The translations under genes were made by a program, and so were the position numbers. The notes below the pieces were generated by a model, which had not been told where the DNA came from, searched no databases, and saw nothing but the letters and a program-made list of their open reading frames with translations. A DNA stretch of 64,000 bases from Flavobacterium urocaniciphilum (GTDB taxonomy: Bacteria; Bacteroidota; Bacteroidia; Flavobacteriales; Flavobacteriaceae), in NCBI RefSeq assembly GCF_900110615.1, contig NZ_FOEI01000002.1:186001-250000 (forward strand), in the 5' to 3' direction. Shown in pieces: positions 43,198 through 51,798 of the stretch. Numbering within the stretch: the stretch's first letter is position 1; the number at the start of each line of letters is the position of its first letter.

Positions 43198-44856
43198 TTA
43201 TTTATTTAAAATGTTACTAATTTTTCCTTTTTCCATTGTAATAATTCGGTTGCTATTATTACTAAATTCTTTATTGTTAGAAGTAACAATTACAGTCCAT
43301 TTTTGATTTGGATCCATTAGAAATGCAATTATTTCTTTGGCTGTTTGTTGATCCATTTTATCAGTAGGATTTTCTAAAAACAGAATTCTAGGTTTGTTTA
43401 AAATACAACGCGCTAATAGTATCTTTTGGATATTAGAAGAAGAAAGTTGTTTGCCGTCTGGAATAATTGGTGTTTGTAAGCCTTCAGGTAATGTTTTTAT
43501 GAAATTAGTAAGTTTTAAATTGTCTAAAGCCCACTTAATATCTTCATTTGAAATATTCGGATTGTTGTAGGTTAAATTTTCAAATATGGTTCCTTCGAAC
43601 AATGTTTCATCTTGTAAAATACTGCCAAAATGTGTTCTGTATTGATTGATGTCCATTTTGTTAAAAGTGTCGTCATTAATGATGAAATGACCTTGTGTTG
43701 GTTGAATTAACCCTGTTAAAATTCTAAATAAAGTGGTTTTACCAGCACCGTTATCACCTTCAATTGTAATTTTTTCACCTTGAGCAATTTTTAGATTAAT
43801 ATCATCTAAAACATATACTTTATCATCTGAAAATTTAAAACTTACATTTTCAAGTTCTAAAGAAAGATTGATGGTGCAATTTGTTTGAATAGTATTTGAT
43901 TCTGGTTCAATTTCTAAATCAGTTACTTGTCCAATTTTTTCAACAGAAGTTAATACATCATAAAAAGTTTCTAATCCTAAAATTATTTTTTCAACTGAAT
44001 TAATCACTAATAAAATGATGATTTCAGCGGCAACGAATTGACCAATATTCATTTGCTGATTTAAAACTAAAAACCCTCCAATTAATAATAAACTGGCAGT
44101 AATAATTATTTTAAAAGTAATCAATTGTAAAAATTGTCTCTTAATTACTTTAAAATGTTGTTCTCTATAATTGATGTAATCATTAACTAATTTATTGTTT
44201 TTGTCTAGAGCAAAATCTAATTGATTTGGATTTTTAAAACTAAAAGAGTTTTTAGATAATTCTTGTAACCAACCTGCAACTTTGTATTTAAATTTCGATT
44301 CTTTTAAACTGGTTTTCAATCCAGAATCATACGAAAATTTAAAAATCATATACAATAAAAGCGTTAATAATATTCCAAAAATGATAAAGAACGGATGATA
44401 TAAGGAAAGCAAGATTATTCCAAATAAAATTTGAAGTAAAGCTGCAGAAAAATCCGTTAGTAATTTTGAAGTACCTTTTTGAATTGATAAGGTATCAAAA
44501 AAACGATTGGCAATATCTGATGAATGCTTGTTGTAGGTAGCATTAAATTTTAATTTCGGAATACGATATGAAAATTCAAATGCCGAACGAATGAATATTT
44601 TTTGTTGTAAATTTTCCGTTATTCGTAATTGCATAACCGATAAAATTCCAACAAATGCTACGCCAAGAACTACAAGTATTACTAATACAACCCAAGAAAC
44701 ACTTGCTCTTCCAGCTTGTATGAAATTAATAATGGCTTGAATTCCTAGAGGCAAAGATAAACTGATAATTCCCGCAAAAATGGCGTAAGAAATTATTTGA
44801 AAAATATCTTTTTTGTCTAATCGTAATAAGTTAAAATATCTTTTTAATGGTGACAT
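43198..44856 (-). CDS. ABC exporter with degenerate nucleotide-binding domain
   Basis: A 552-residue fused membrane-ATPase half transporter with about six membrane helices (residues 15-290) and an ATPase domain. Walker A is intact (GDNGAGKTT, 367-375), as is the Q-loop (Gln415). The signature is LSSSN (471-475) instead of LSGGQ; Walker B is ILFLEN (491-496), with Glu for the Mg-binding Asp and Asn for the catalytic Glu; the H-loop reads VTSNN, without His. No C39 peptidase domain is present. It presumably pairs with the HlyD and TolC proteins of the operon. ATP binding looks possible, hydrolysis doubtful. The cargo is unknown. Confidence 0.9.
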   Translation of the reverse strand: MSPLKRYFNLLRLDKKDIFQIISYAIFAGIISLSLPLGIQAIINFIQAGRASVSWVVLVILVVLGVAFVGILSVMQLRITENLQQKIFIRSAFEFSYRIPKLKFNATYNKHSSDIANRFFDTLSIQKGTSKLLTDFSAALLQILFGIILLSLYHPFFIIFGILLTLLLYMIFKFSYDSGLKTSLKESKFKYKVAGWLQELSKNSFSFKNPNQLDFALDKNNKLVNDYINYREQHFKVIKRQFLQLITFKIIITASLLLIGGFLVLNQQMNIGQFVAAEIIILLVINSVEKIILGLETFYDVLTSVEKIGQVTDLEIEPESNTIQTNCTINLSLELENVSFKFSDDKVYVLDDINLKIAQGEKITIEGDNGAGKTTLFRILTGLIQPTQGHFIINDDTFNKMDINQYRTHFGSILQDETLFEGTIFENLTYNNPNISNEDIKWALDNLKLTNFIKTLPEGLQTPIIPDGKQLSSSNIQKILLARCILNKPRILFLENPTDKMDQQTAKEIIAFLMDPNQKWTVIVTSNNKEFSNNSNRIITMEKGKISNILNK

Positions 44857-44859
44857 ACT

Positions 44860-45534
44860 TTATTGTTTTAAAAGATTTTCTATTAAATGAATGTAAAAGG
44901 AAGACGGATTAACTTCATCGTTACAATTCGTAATAGTTTTTAAATGGTTTTTTAAGAAATGCTGATGCAGCGATCCTTCAATTATAGATGATACTAAACT
45001 TTTCGCAAACGGATAATCTGGGTTTACATCGTTAATCATTTTTTCAATTCTATAATTAACTTGTTTGTAGATTAAGAAAAACCCTTCTTTGTTTTCTTTG
45101 TCAACATGTTTAGTATGAAGCATTTTTGCAAATTCTTCAATAATGATTTTATTTAAAATAGATTCGTTAACATGTTCTGTAGAATGATCATCATGAATAG
45201 TTCCTGTTACAATGCTTATTGCTTTTTTTAGTTTTTCTAATTTGTTTTCAATATTAGCAGTTGAAAATACCAATCGATATTCCATCCAAGCCCAATACCA
45301 AGAAGATAAGTATACTAAAAGTTTATGTTTATTTTCAAAATACCTATAAATGGAACTTTCGTTAGAGCCAATTTTTTCGCCTAACTTTTTAAATGTAAAT
45401 TCTTCAAAGCCAATTTCATCAATGAGAATAATACTTTGCTGTATTATTTTCTTTCCTAAAACCGAGGTTTCAGGGTCTTTTACATAGATTTTTGGATTTA
45501 CTTGAATTTTAATATTTGTAATATAACCATCCAT
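44860..45534 (-). CDS. TetR family transcriptional regulator
   Basis: A 224-residue regulator with the TetR helix-turn-helix near residues 40-70 (IGFEEFTFKKLGEKIGSNES and SIYRYFENKHKLLVYLSSWY) and an all-helical ligand domain. The ATG at 45534 (MDGYITNIKIQ) is preferred to one seven codons earlier because the -7 box and operator sit just upstream. It is first in the operon, three bases before the ABC gene, and so probably represses itself and the exporter until an inducer binds. Confidence 0.9.
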   Translation of the reverse strand: MDGYITNIKIQVNPKIYVKDPETSVLGKKIIQQSIILIDEIGFEEFTFKKLGEKIGSNESSIYRYFENKHKLLVYLSSWYWAWMEYRLVFSTANIENKLEKLKKAISIVTGTIHDDHSTEHVNESILNKIIIEEFAKMLHTKHVDKENKEGFFLIYKQVNYRIEKMINDVNPDYPFAKSLVSSIIEGSLHQHFLKNHLKTITNCNDEVNPSSFYIHLIENLLKQ

Positions 45535-45552
45535 AATTAATAATTTATAGCG

Positions 45553-45560
45553 CAAATATA
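45553..45560 (-). promoter_or_regulatory. Promoter -7 box of the tetR-exporter operon
   Basis: On the minus strand TATATTTG matches TAnnTTTG 18 bases before the tetR start. It overlaps the palindrome at 45559-45575. Confidence 0.6.
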
Positions 45561-45575
45561 ATAGTAATACTATTA
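45559..45575 (-). promoter_or_regulatory. Candidate TetR operator
   Basis: A perfect inverted repeat, TAATAGTA-A-TACTATTA, with 8-bp arms. It covers the start of the -7 box and the spacer, where a repressor would block RNA polymerase. Assigning it to the adjacent TetR protein is inferred from position. Confidence 0.6.
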
Positions 45576-45614
45576 CGTTATAATAGTTTAACTTTTATTT
45601 AATAATTGTCCATA

Positions 45615-45643
45615 AAAAAAACCATCAATTTTGATGGTTTTTT
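45615..45643 (-). terminator. Terminator after gldC
   Basis: Stem aaaaaaccatcaa/ttgatggtttttt with a minimal loop; on the minus strand it lies 22 bases after the gldC stop. Confidence 0.85.
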
Positions 45644-45664
45644 AATTTATAAATTCGGAGAAAT

Positions 45665-45994
45665 TTATTTTTTTAATTCTAATTTTTCTGCAAAATAATC
45701 GCAAAAATCAGTCATGGTTGCGGCCATTTTTTCGTCACCAGTTGCACGTTGAAAAGTATCTGTCATGGCTACTAATGTTTGATGGAAAAATATTTTCATT
45801 TCATCAACAGGCATGTCTTTTGTCCATAAATCGATACGTAACGTTTCTTTGGTATTTGCATCCCAAATGGATAATAATACGGTTTTTGCTTCTTCGTTAT
45901 TTACGCCACCATCTTCAGCTGTCCATAGTAATTTTTCTGGAACATTATTTTGGTCTAATTCTATATTGATTTTTATTTCAGATGATTTATTCAT
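45665..45994 (-). CDS. gldC: Gliding motility protein GldC
   Basis: A 109-residue cytoplasmic protein (KSSEIKINIELDQNNVPEKL, EETLRIDLWTKDMPVDEMK as KETLRIDLWTKDMPVDEMK). Length and sequence match GldC of gliding flavobacteria. In F. johnsoniae it assists gliding together with GldB. Its start codon overlaps the gldB stop by one base, and both share a promoter. No signal peptide is present. Confidence 0.93.
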   Translation of the reverse strand: MNKSSEIKINIELDQNNVPEKLLWTAEDGGVNNEEAKTVLLSIWDANTKETLRIDLWTKDMPVDEMKIFFHQTLVAMTDTFQRATGDEKMAATMTDFCDYFAEKLELKK

Positions 45995-46962
45995 TATTTC
46001 TTTGGTTTGTATTTTGAATTGTTAAAGATTATTATTGGTTCTGTTTTTAATAATTGGTCTACAGTTACATCGTTATTTTCCATATAACTTTTTACAATTT
46101 GCCAACCTACCCATTGTCCAACTCTTCCAGGTGATTCTCTGTCAATTTCAGGTCGCCCGAAGTTCGTAAATGGACCGTCTTCAATAAAACGTTGATTGTT
46201 TTTTAGATTGCTTTCGTATAATAGTTTTTCTTCGATGAAATACGCCCAAATTTGTGCTTCATTTTCTTCACACCATTTGTATTTTATTTCAGAAAATCCA
46301 ATTTTTTGATAGTTTGGTACCTCTGGAATTAATAGGTCTTTTAAGTATTGTAATTTACCATAATAAATCATTTCACTAATAAGTGTTTTGTCTTGTGAAG
46401 GCAAAATTTTTCTATAAGCGAAATTAGTTACTAAGTCGGGCAAAATTTGGTTTGGTTCTAAGTTTGCTTTTTGGTATTCTGAGAATTCACCATAAAACTT
46501 ATAATCTTTTCCTAAATAAGCATCTAATGAAATAATAATTTCATCATTTGTGTAAAATGCTTTTTTGTCAATGGTAATTTCATTGATGATAGTAAATACT
46601 CTCGGTGTTTTTTCTTCTGGAAAATAATATTTCACACGAGAAACTAAATTTTCAATATCATTCTCTAATTTAGAAAGATCGTTAAATTTTTTTTGAACGT
46701 CTTTGTTTAAGTCGATAAATGCAGGTTCTTTCGATTTGTTAATCCAAAATTCACTTGTATATTCTTCTCTTTCAGGAAGAAATTTCGGGTATTTTCTTTT
46801 TAATTCAACAAGTTTTTGTTCGTCGACATTTAAAAATTCTTTATCAAAGCGCTCAATATTTAAATCTACCGACTTCTTCACGTCTGCTACTTCGATAGCA
46901 TCATTTTTTTTGCATTGTATAAAGAAACAACCTGAAATAAGTAAAAAGATTAATTTTTTCAT
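45994..46962 (-). CDS. gldB: Gliding motility lipoprotein GldB
   Basis: A 322-residue lipoprotein with a lipobox (LISGCFFIQC, Cys17) and the GldB pattern DLNIERFDKEFLNVDEQKLV, YFPEEKTPRVFTIINE and the C-terminal SPGRVGQWVGWQIVKSYMEN. It is essential for gliding in F. johnsoniae, where its loss also destabilises other Gld lipoproteins. The order gldC, gldB, nadE, response regulator, dnaG is the usual flavobacterial neighbourhood. The start is supported by a -7 box 41 bases upstream. Confidence 0.95.
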   Translation of the reverse strand: MKKLIFLLISGCFFIQCKKNDAIEVADVKKSVDLNIERFDKEFLNVDEQKLVELKRKYPKFLPEREEYTSEFWINKSKEPAFIDLNKDVQKKFNDLSKLENDIENLVSRVKYYFPEEKTPRVFTIINEITIDKKAFYTNDEIIISLDAYLGKDYKFYGEFSEYQKANLEPNQILPDLVTNFAYRKILPSQDKTLISEMIYYGKLQYLKDLLIPEVPNYQKIGFSEIKYKWCEENEAQIWAYFIEEKLLYESNLKNNQRFIEDGPFTNFGRPEIDRESPGRVGQWVGWQIVKSYMENNDVTVDQLLKTEPIIIFNNSKYKPKK

Positions 46963-47002
46963 CGTATGAAATTTACTATTTTTATCAAAAATTATTGAAC
47001 TG

Positions 47003-47010
47003 CAAATATA
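47003..47010 (-). promoter_or_regulatory. Promoter -7 box of gldBC
   Basis: On the minus strand TATATTTG matches TAnnTTTG 41 bases before the gldB start. Confidence 0.6.
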
Positions 47011-47041
47011 TAATTATATAGCTAAAGTATTTATTAAAATT

Positions 47042-47854
47042 ATGTCAAATAAAACCGTTTTAAATTTAGAAGGAATAAACAATCATATTGTAAATTGGTT
47101 GAAAACGTATGCAGAAAATTCTGGTGTAAAAGGATTTGTTATTGGAATATCAGGAGGAATTGATAGTGCATTAACATCAACGTTGTGTGCCCAAACAGGT
47201 TTTCCGGTTTTATGTGTTGAAATGCCAATTCATCAAGCGCAAAGTCATGTTAATAGAGCCAATGAGCATATTGATCAATTAAAAAAACGTTTTCCAAATG
47301 TTTTTAACGATAGAATTGATTTAACACCAAGTTTTGAAACCTTTAAAAATAACGTGCCAACTTGTGAGAATGAGAAAGCTTTACATTTAACTTTAGCAAA
47401 TACTCGAGCTCGTTTACGCATGACGGCTTTGTATTATATGGCAGGAATTCATGGTTTTTTAGTTGCTGGAACAGGAAATAAAGTGGAAGATTTTGGAGTA
47501 GGGTTTTATACGAAATATGGAGATGGTGGAGTAGATGTGAGTCCGATAGCCGATTTAATGAAAAGTGAAGTGCGAGAATTGGCGCGATTTGTTGGAGTTC
47601 CTGAAAGTATTTTAGTGGCTAAGCCAACTGATGGATTATTTGGCGATGATCGAAGTGATGAAGATCAATTAGGTGCTAATTATGACGAATTAGAATGGGC
47701 TATGTTAGAAGCGGAAAAAGGTAGTAAAATAGAAAATTTTGAAGGTAGACAAGCCGAAGTTTTTGCTATTTTTTCTCGATTAAATAGGATAAATCAGCAT
47801 AAAATGCAACCGATTCCTGTATGTAAAATTCCAAAAGAATTAAAAATCAGATAA
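47042..47854 (+). CDS. nadE: NAD(+) synthase, ammonia-dependent
   Basis: A 270-residue NadE. The PP-loop SGGIDSALTS is near residues 37-46 and the NaAD-binding GTGNKVEDFGVGFYTKYGDG and KPTDGLFGDDRSDEDQLG follow. The length and the lack of a nitrilase domain mark the ammonia-dependent form, converting deamido-NAD to NAD in the cytoplasm. It diverges from gldB with an 79-base gap. It precedes an unrelated response regulator. Confidence 0.95.
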   Translation: MSNKTVLNLEGINNHIVNWLKTYAENSGVKGFVIGISGGIDSALTSTLCAQTGFPVLCVEMPIHQAQSHVNRANEHIDQLKKRFPNVFNDRIDLTPSFETFKNNVPTCENEKALHLTLANTRARLRMTALYYMAGIHGFLVAGTGNKVEDFGVGFYTKYGDGGVDVSPIADLMKSEVRELARFVGVPESILVAKPTDGLFGDDRSDEDQLGANYDELEWAMLEAEKGSKIENFEGRQAEVFAIFSRLNRINQHKMQPIPVCKIPKELKIR

Positions 47855-47931
47855 ATACATTCTGTTTTTTTGAAATATTTTTCCTAAATTTGTGTAATAA
47901 AATTATTGCTAACATTTTAAAAAGGATACAG

Positions 47932-48561
47932 ATGATTACAGTTTGTTTAGCAGATAATTCCCCTGTAGTACACTTGGGAGTTCAGACTTATTTTAATAAT
48001 AATTCTACTATAAAAGTAAAATACGGTGTTACTAATTTTGCTGATTTGGAACGTAAACTAGCAGCAGATTTAGTAGATTGTGTTATTATAGATGTAGAAT
48101 TAGAAGGTTTAAATAGTATTTTAAAAATTAAAACATTACTTCAAGAATATCCAGACTTAAAGGTAATTTTCTTTACAAATGTTTCAGATACTATGTATGC
48201 ACCACCTGCCATTAAAGCGGGCGTTAAAGCTTATGTTTCTAAGAATGTTATATTGCCTGAATTGGAAAATACAATTACTAGAGTAAGTAATGGTGATTTG
48301 ATATTTAGTTCTGAAGTGAAAAAAGCCATCGAAATATTAAACAAAACCAAAAAATCGGAGCGTTTATATAAAAAGCTATCGACAAGAGAAATCGAGGTTT
48401 TACGTTATTTTAGTGAAGGAAGAAAAAATAAAGAAGTGGCTAAGATTTTAGATTTAGATGAAAAAACCATCAGTACATATAAATTGCGTTTATTGCAGAA
48501 ATTAAGCGTAACCAATTTATTGGATTTAATAAATAAGGCTAAACAGTTAGAGATAATATAA
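47932..48561 (+). CDS. NarL/LuxR-type response regulator
   Basis: A 209-residue response regulator. The receiver has an acidic start (CLADNSP), the phospho-acceptor Asp in VIIDVELEG, Thr in FFTNVSD and the conserved Lys in AYVSKNV. The output helix-turn-helix is LSTREIEVLRYFSEGRKNKE and LDEKTISTYKLRLLQKL. The ATG at 47932 (MITVCLADN) is chosen because the ATG at 47890 would add 14 residues before the first strand. No histidine kinase is nearby, so its partner is unknown. Confidence 0.92.
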   Translation: MITVCLADNSPVVHLGVQTYFNNNSTIKVKYGVTNFADLERKLAADLVDCVIIDVELEGLNSILKIKTLLQEYPDLKVIFFTNVSDTMYAPPAIKAGVKAYVSKNVILPELENTITRVSNGDLIFSSEVKKAIEILNKTKKSERLYKKLSTREIEVLRYFSEGRKNKEVAKILDLDEKTISTYKLRLLQKLSVTNLLDLINKAKQLEII

Positions 48562-48586
48562 TTGTTTTATTAAGTTGTTTTTAATT

Positions 48587-48639
48587 TTGTCATTTCGAAT
48601 AGTTGTTGTTTTAACCTATTCGAAATGGCAATTTTTTTT
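48587..48639. terminator. Long terminator hairpin between the response regulator and dnaG
   Basis: A 16-bp stem (48587-48602 with 48616-48631, one G-T pair) and eight T bases. It overlaps the dnaG stop codon. Confidence 0.88.
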
Positions 48640-50617
48640 AAAAACGAACCAAAACGCGACCTAAATTTTTAGCAATTACGTTTCTTAAAGTAGTTAAATC
48701 TTTACTTGTTGATAAAATTTCAGAGTTATCTACAGTTACATCTGGAGAAAGATTTTTCATGTTTTCAGCAATCATTTTATCTATCAATAAAAAGCGATAC
48801 GATAATATAGTTTCGGAAACATTTTGTTCAAGTGTTAAATCTTTATCGTCCACAACAATTTTACGTAAATGCCATTTGTGAAGCGTATCGCGTTCTTCCA
48901 ACATTAAAATAGAAGTGATTTTATCTGTAATTTCAGGTGTTGTTTGTGAAATGTATTTATCAATTTCAAATTCTAAATTTTGATTGTAATAATTGATAAT
49001 ATCTTGATAAATATTTCTAAAAATGGGATTCGATAATTCAATTTCATCTTCTTGCAACGCCAAATAAATTTTTTCGTAAATTTTATAGGTGTTGTTTTCT
49101 TTTACTTCAACCAATTCGCCATTTTCATCTTCCACCTGAAAAATATCCGTAAAGGTTTCCGTTTTCAATCCGTTAACCAATAAAATTTCAATAATTTTTT
49201 GTTCAAAAATATATTGCGTATCAATTTTTTCAGGTTTTAATTGCTCGTTATTTTTTACAACTTCAAAAGCCTTTTTTTCTTCTACGAATTTTTTATTCGC
49301 ATCCGAAATATCTTTTTTAAGTAATTGTGCTAACGTATTGTACAAAACTTCTTCCGAAATATCCATAATACGAGAACATTCTTTAATGTATACTTCACGT
49401 TTAATGGTATCCGAAATTTTAGAAATACTAATTACCATATCTCTAATTAATTCGGCTTTTTTTATCGGATCGTTATTGGCTTCTTTAACTAATAAATCGG
49501 CTTTAAACTGTATGAAATCTTTCGAATTTTCGTCTAAATATTTTTTTAAATCATCATATGAATTGTTTTTCGCAAAACTATCAGGATCTTCACCATCTGG
49601 GAAAGAACAAACTTTTACGTTCATTCCAGCTTCCAGAATTAAATCGATTCCACGAATAGAAGCGCGTAAACCAGCCGCATCTCCATCAAAAAGAACCGTC
49701 ATGTTATTGGTTAAACGACTTACCAAACGAATTTGGTCTGGTGTTAAAGCCGTTCCTGAAGAAGCAACTACGTTTTCAATACCACTTTGATTAAATTGAA
49801 TGACATCGGTATATCCTTCCACCAAATAACAATTGTCTAATTTGGCAATCGATTGTTTGGCTTGAAAAATTCCGTATAAAACTTTACTTTTATGATAAAT
49901 TTCACTTTCAGGTGAATTTAAATATTTTGCGGCTTTTTTGTCGTTGGTTAAAATTCTTCCACCAAAACCTAAAACACGACCGCTCATGCTATGAATTGGG
50001 AACATCACGCGACCTTTAAATCGATCGAATGTTTTTCCGTCTTCTTGTTTTACGATGGTTAACCCGGTTTTTTCTAAGTATTCTAATTTGTAGGCTTTAC
50101 CTAAGGCTTCTTTAGTGAAAGCATCCCAAGAATCGGGTGAATAACCTAATTGAAATTTTTCAATAGTGTCTTTTGTAAAACCACGTTCTTTAAAATAGGA
50201 TAAACCAATAGCTTGACCCTCATCCGTATTCAACATCGTTTTGTGAAAATAATCTCGAGCAAATTCCGAAACCAAATACATGCTTTCTTTTTCGTTGGCT
50301 TGTTCGATATCTTCGTTAGTTACAACGGTTTCTTCTACTTCAATTCCGTATTTATTGGCCAAATATTTAATGGCTTCCGGATACGTAAAATGTTCGTGTT
50401 CCATTAAGAATGTGACGGCATTACCACCTTTTCCTGATGAGAAATCTTTCCAAATTTGTTTCACAGGAGAAACCATAAACGAAGGCGACTTTTCGTTCAC
50501 AAACGGGGAAAGTCCTTTCATATTACTTCCGGAGCGTTTTAACTGTACGAAATCGCCAATGACTTCCTCTACACGAGCTTGGTCAAATACTTTTTCTATG
50601 GTTTCTTTTGAGATCAA
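48638..50617 (-). CDS. dnaG: DNA primase DnaG with altered zinc-binding domain
   Basis: A 659-residue primase. The N-terminal domain keeps the CHC2 framework (KGLSPFVNEKSPSFMVSP, then WKDFSSGKGG) but Ser, Val, Asp and Ser stand where the Cys-x2-His and Cys-x2-Cys zinc ligands normally are. The TOPRIM core follows: NCYLVEGYTDVI, SSGTALTPDQ and VLFDGDAAGLRAS. A helicase-binding C-terminal domain ends it. TTG at 50617 (start MISKETIEKVFDQA) is preferred because an ATG 48 bases upstream adds a hydrophobic stretch foreign to the family. It primes Okazaki fragments. Confidence 0.94.
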   Translation of the reverse strand: MISKETIEKVFDQARVEEVIGDFVQLKRSGSNMKGLSPFVNEKSPSFMVSPVKQIWKDFSSGKGGNAVTFLMEHEHFTYPEAIKYLANKYGIEVEETVVTNEDIEQANEKESMYLVSEFARDYFHKTMLNTDEGQAIGLSYFKERGFTKDTIEKFQLGYSPDSWDAFTKEALGKAYKLEYLEKTGLTIVKQEDGKTFDRFKGRVMFPIHSMSGRVLGFGGRILTNDKKAAKYLNSPESEIYHKSKVLYGIFQAKQSIAKLDNCYLVEGYTDVIQFNQSGIENVVASSGTALTPDQIRLVSRLTNNMTVLFDGDAAGLRASIRGIDLILEAGMNVKVCSFPDGEDPDSFAKNNSYDDLKKYLDENSKDFIQFKADLLVKEANNDPIKKAELIRDMVISISKISDTIKREVYIKECSRIMDISEEVLYNTLAQLLKKDISDANKKFVEEKKAFEVVKNNEQLKPEKIDTQYIFEQKIIEILLVNGLKTETFTDIFQVEDENGELVEVKENNTYKIYEKIYLALQEDEIELSNPIFRNIYQDIINYYNQNLEFEIDKYISQTTPEITDKITSILMLEERDTLHKWHLRKIVVDDKDLTLEQNVSETILSYRFLLIDKMIAENMKNLSPDVTVDNSEILSTSKDLTTLRNVIAKNLGRVLVRF

Positions 50618-50667
50618 TGTTGAAAATTTGGTAATTGCTGGTAAAAATACAATATTAAAAAACATAA

Positions 50668-50702
50668 AAAAAACCTACAAGAAAAATCCTGTAGGTTTTG
50701 AA
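50668..50702 (-). terminator. Terminator after the 50742 outer-membrane gene
   Basis: Stem aaaacctaca/tgtaggtttt around an 11-nt loop, with a T run on the minus strand. Confidence 0.82.
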
Positions 50703-50741
50703 AAAAGCATTTTATATATAACTCAAATGTAATTCTGTTTT

Positions 50742-51773
50742 TTAGTTCCAATCAAAACGAATACCTAATGAAATATTGTTTTGGTCGATTGGATTGTTTT
50801 TGAAAATTGGGTTTAAATCGTATTTCAAGTAAAGAGAAGTTTGTTTGTAACCAATATAAGTACTTAATCCGTAAGTAAAATCGTTTACGTTAAAATCTCC
50901 TTTTTGTCTTTCTGTAATTTTATAACCATCTTGACGGTATGCAATAAATTGTTTAGAGTTTGTATTTACACCCACAAATCCACCGATTCCGAAACGAGCA
51001 CCTCTATGTGATTTGAAAATTTTATTTTCACCGTCCATTTTTGTTTTAGAAAAATCAAATTCTAAATGCATTGGTACTACAAAATATACGTTTTTAAAAT
51101 ACGTTCTATTAGGTCTTAAATCTGTGAAAAAAGGCACTAAAACAGTTTGGTTGTCCACATCAGCTAAAACTCTGTTTTCACTAGCTTGTAACATGTTGTA
51201 TTGAAATCCTAATCCATATTTAAAATGCATTAAATTTGAATTTTTAGATAAACGCGTGTTCCAAGTAATTCCCCATTCAAAAAAGCTAGAACGGTTGTAT
51301 TTGAATTCCGAATTGGCAACTGCACCATCAGTAACTAAATTGTTATAACCAACTGCAAAAACAAATTGACTTGTAGTTCTGTTTTCAGATTTTAAAGAAT
51401 CTTTTTTTGCTCCAATTGAAATTTTCATTTTGTTTTTAATGCTGTCATTTGTTACTTCAACATCAACTTTTCCATGAACTAAATCTCTTATTAATGCTTC
51501 TTGTTCAGCTACTCTTGTTTCAATATTAGCTGCGTGTTTTTCTGCAGCAGCTGTTTTTAAAGCAGCCGCATCTTCTTTAGTTATTTTGTTTTCTTCAACT
51601 TGTTTTTCAATGGCAGATATTTCCAGTTTTAAAGCTTGCTTTTCTTCTTCAGAAATAGATTTAATTTTTGTTGAAATTTCTTTTACTTTTTGTTCGAAAG
51701 TTTTTGTTTGTGCGTGTACTTGTGTGCAAGTAGCTAGTAACGCTAAACTTAGGTATAAAATAATTTTTTGCAT
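50742..51773 (-). CDS. Outer-membrane beta-barrel protein with coiled-coil head
   Basis: A 343-residue exported protein. A signal peptide (MQKIILYLSLALLATCTQVHAQ) leads into a charged helical region, about residues 25-95 (EISAIEKQVEENKITKEDAA), predicting a coiled coil. From about residue 130 alternating strands (QFVFAVGYNNLV, WGITWNTRLSKNSNLMHFKY) end in SLGIRFDW, typical of small porin-like barrels. It lies 25 bases downstream of an anti-sigma-like gene and ECF sigma factor in the same direction, so the three form a unit sensing or remodelling the envelope; that is inference. Confidence 0.8.
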   Translation of the reverse strand: MQKIILYLSLALLATCTQVHAQTKTFEQKVKEISTKIKSISEEEKQALKLEISAIEKQVEENKITKEDAAALKTAAAEKHAANIETRVAEQEALIRDLVHGKVDVEVTNDSIKNKMKISIGAKKDSLKSENRTTSQFVFAVGYNNLVTDGAVANSEFKYNRSSFFEWGITWNTRLSKNSNLMHFKYGLGFQYNMLQASENRVLADVDNQTVLVPFFTDLRPNRTYFKNVYFVVPMHLEFDFSKTKMDGENKIFKSHRGARFGIGGFVGVNTNSKQFIAYRQDGYKITERQKGDFNVNDFTYGLSTYIGYKQTSLYLKYDLNPIFKNNPIDQNNISLGIRFDWN

Positions 51774-51798
51774 GATTTCTAAATTTTAAAATTGTTGT

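Noticed and set aside
45718..46025. Two overlapping plus-strand frames across gldC
   Set aside because: They are shadows of the gldC/gldB junction in other frames, without start signals or recognisable products.
49338..49790. A 150-codon plus-strand frame inside dnaG
   Set aside because: Antisense to the conserved TOPRIM region; no recognisable protein features.
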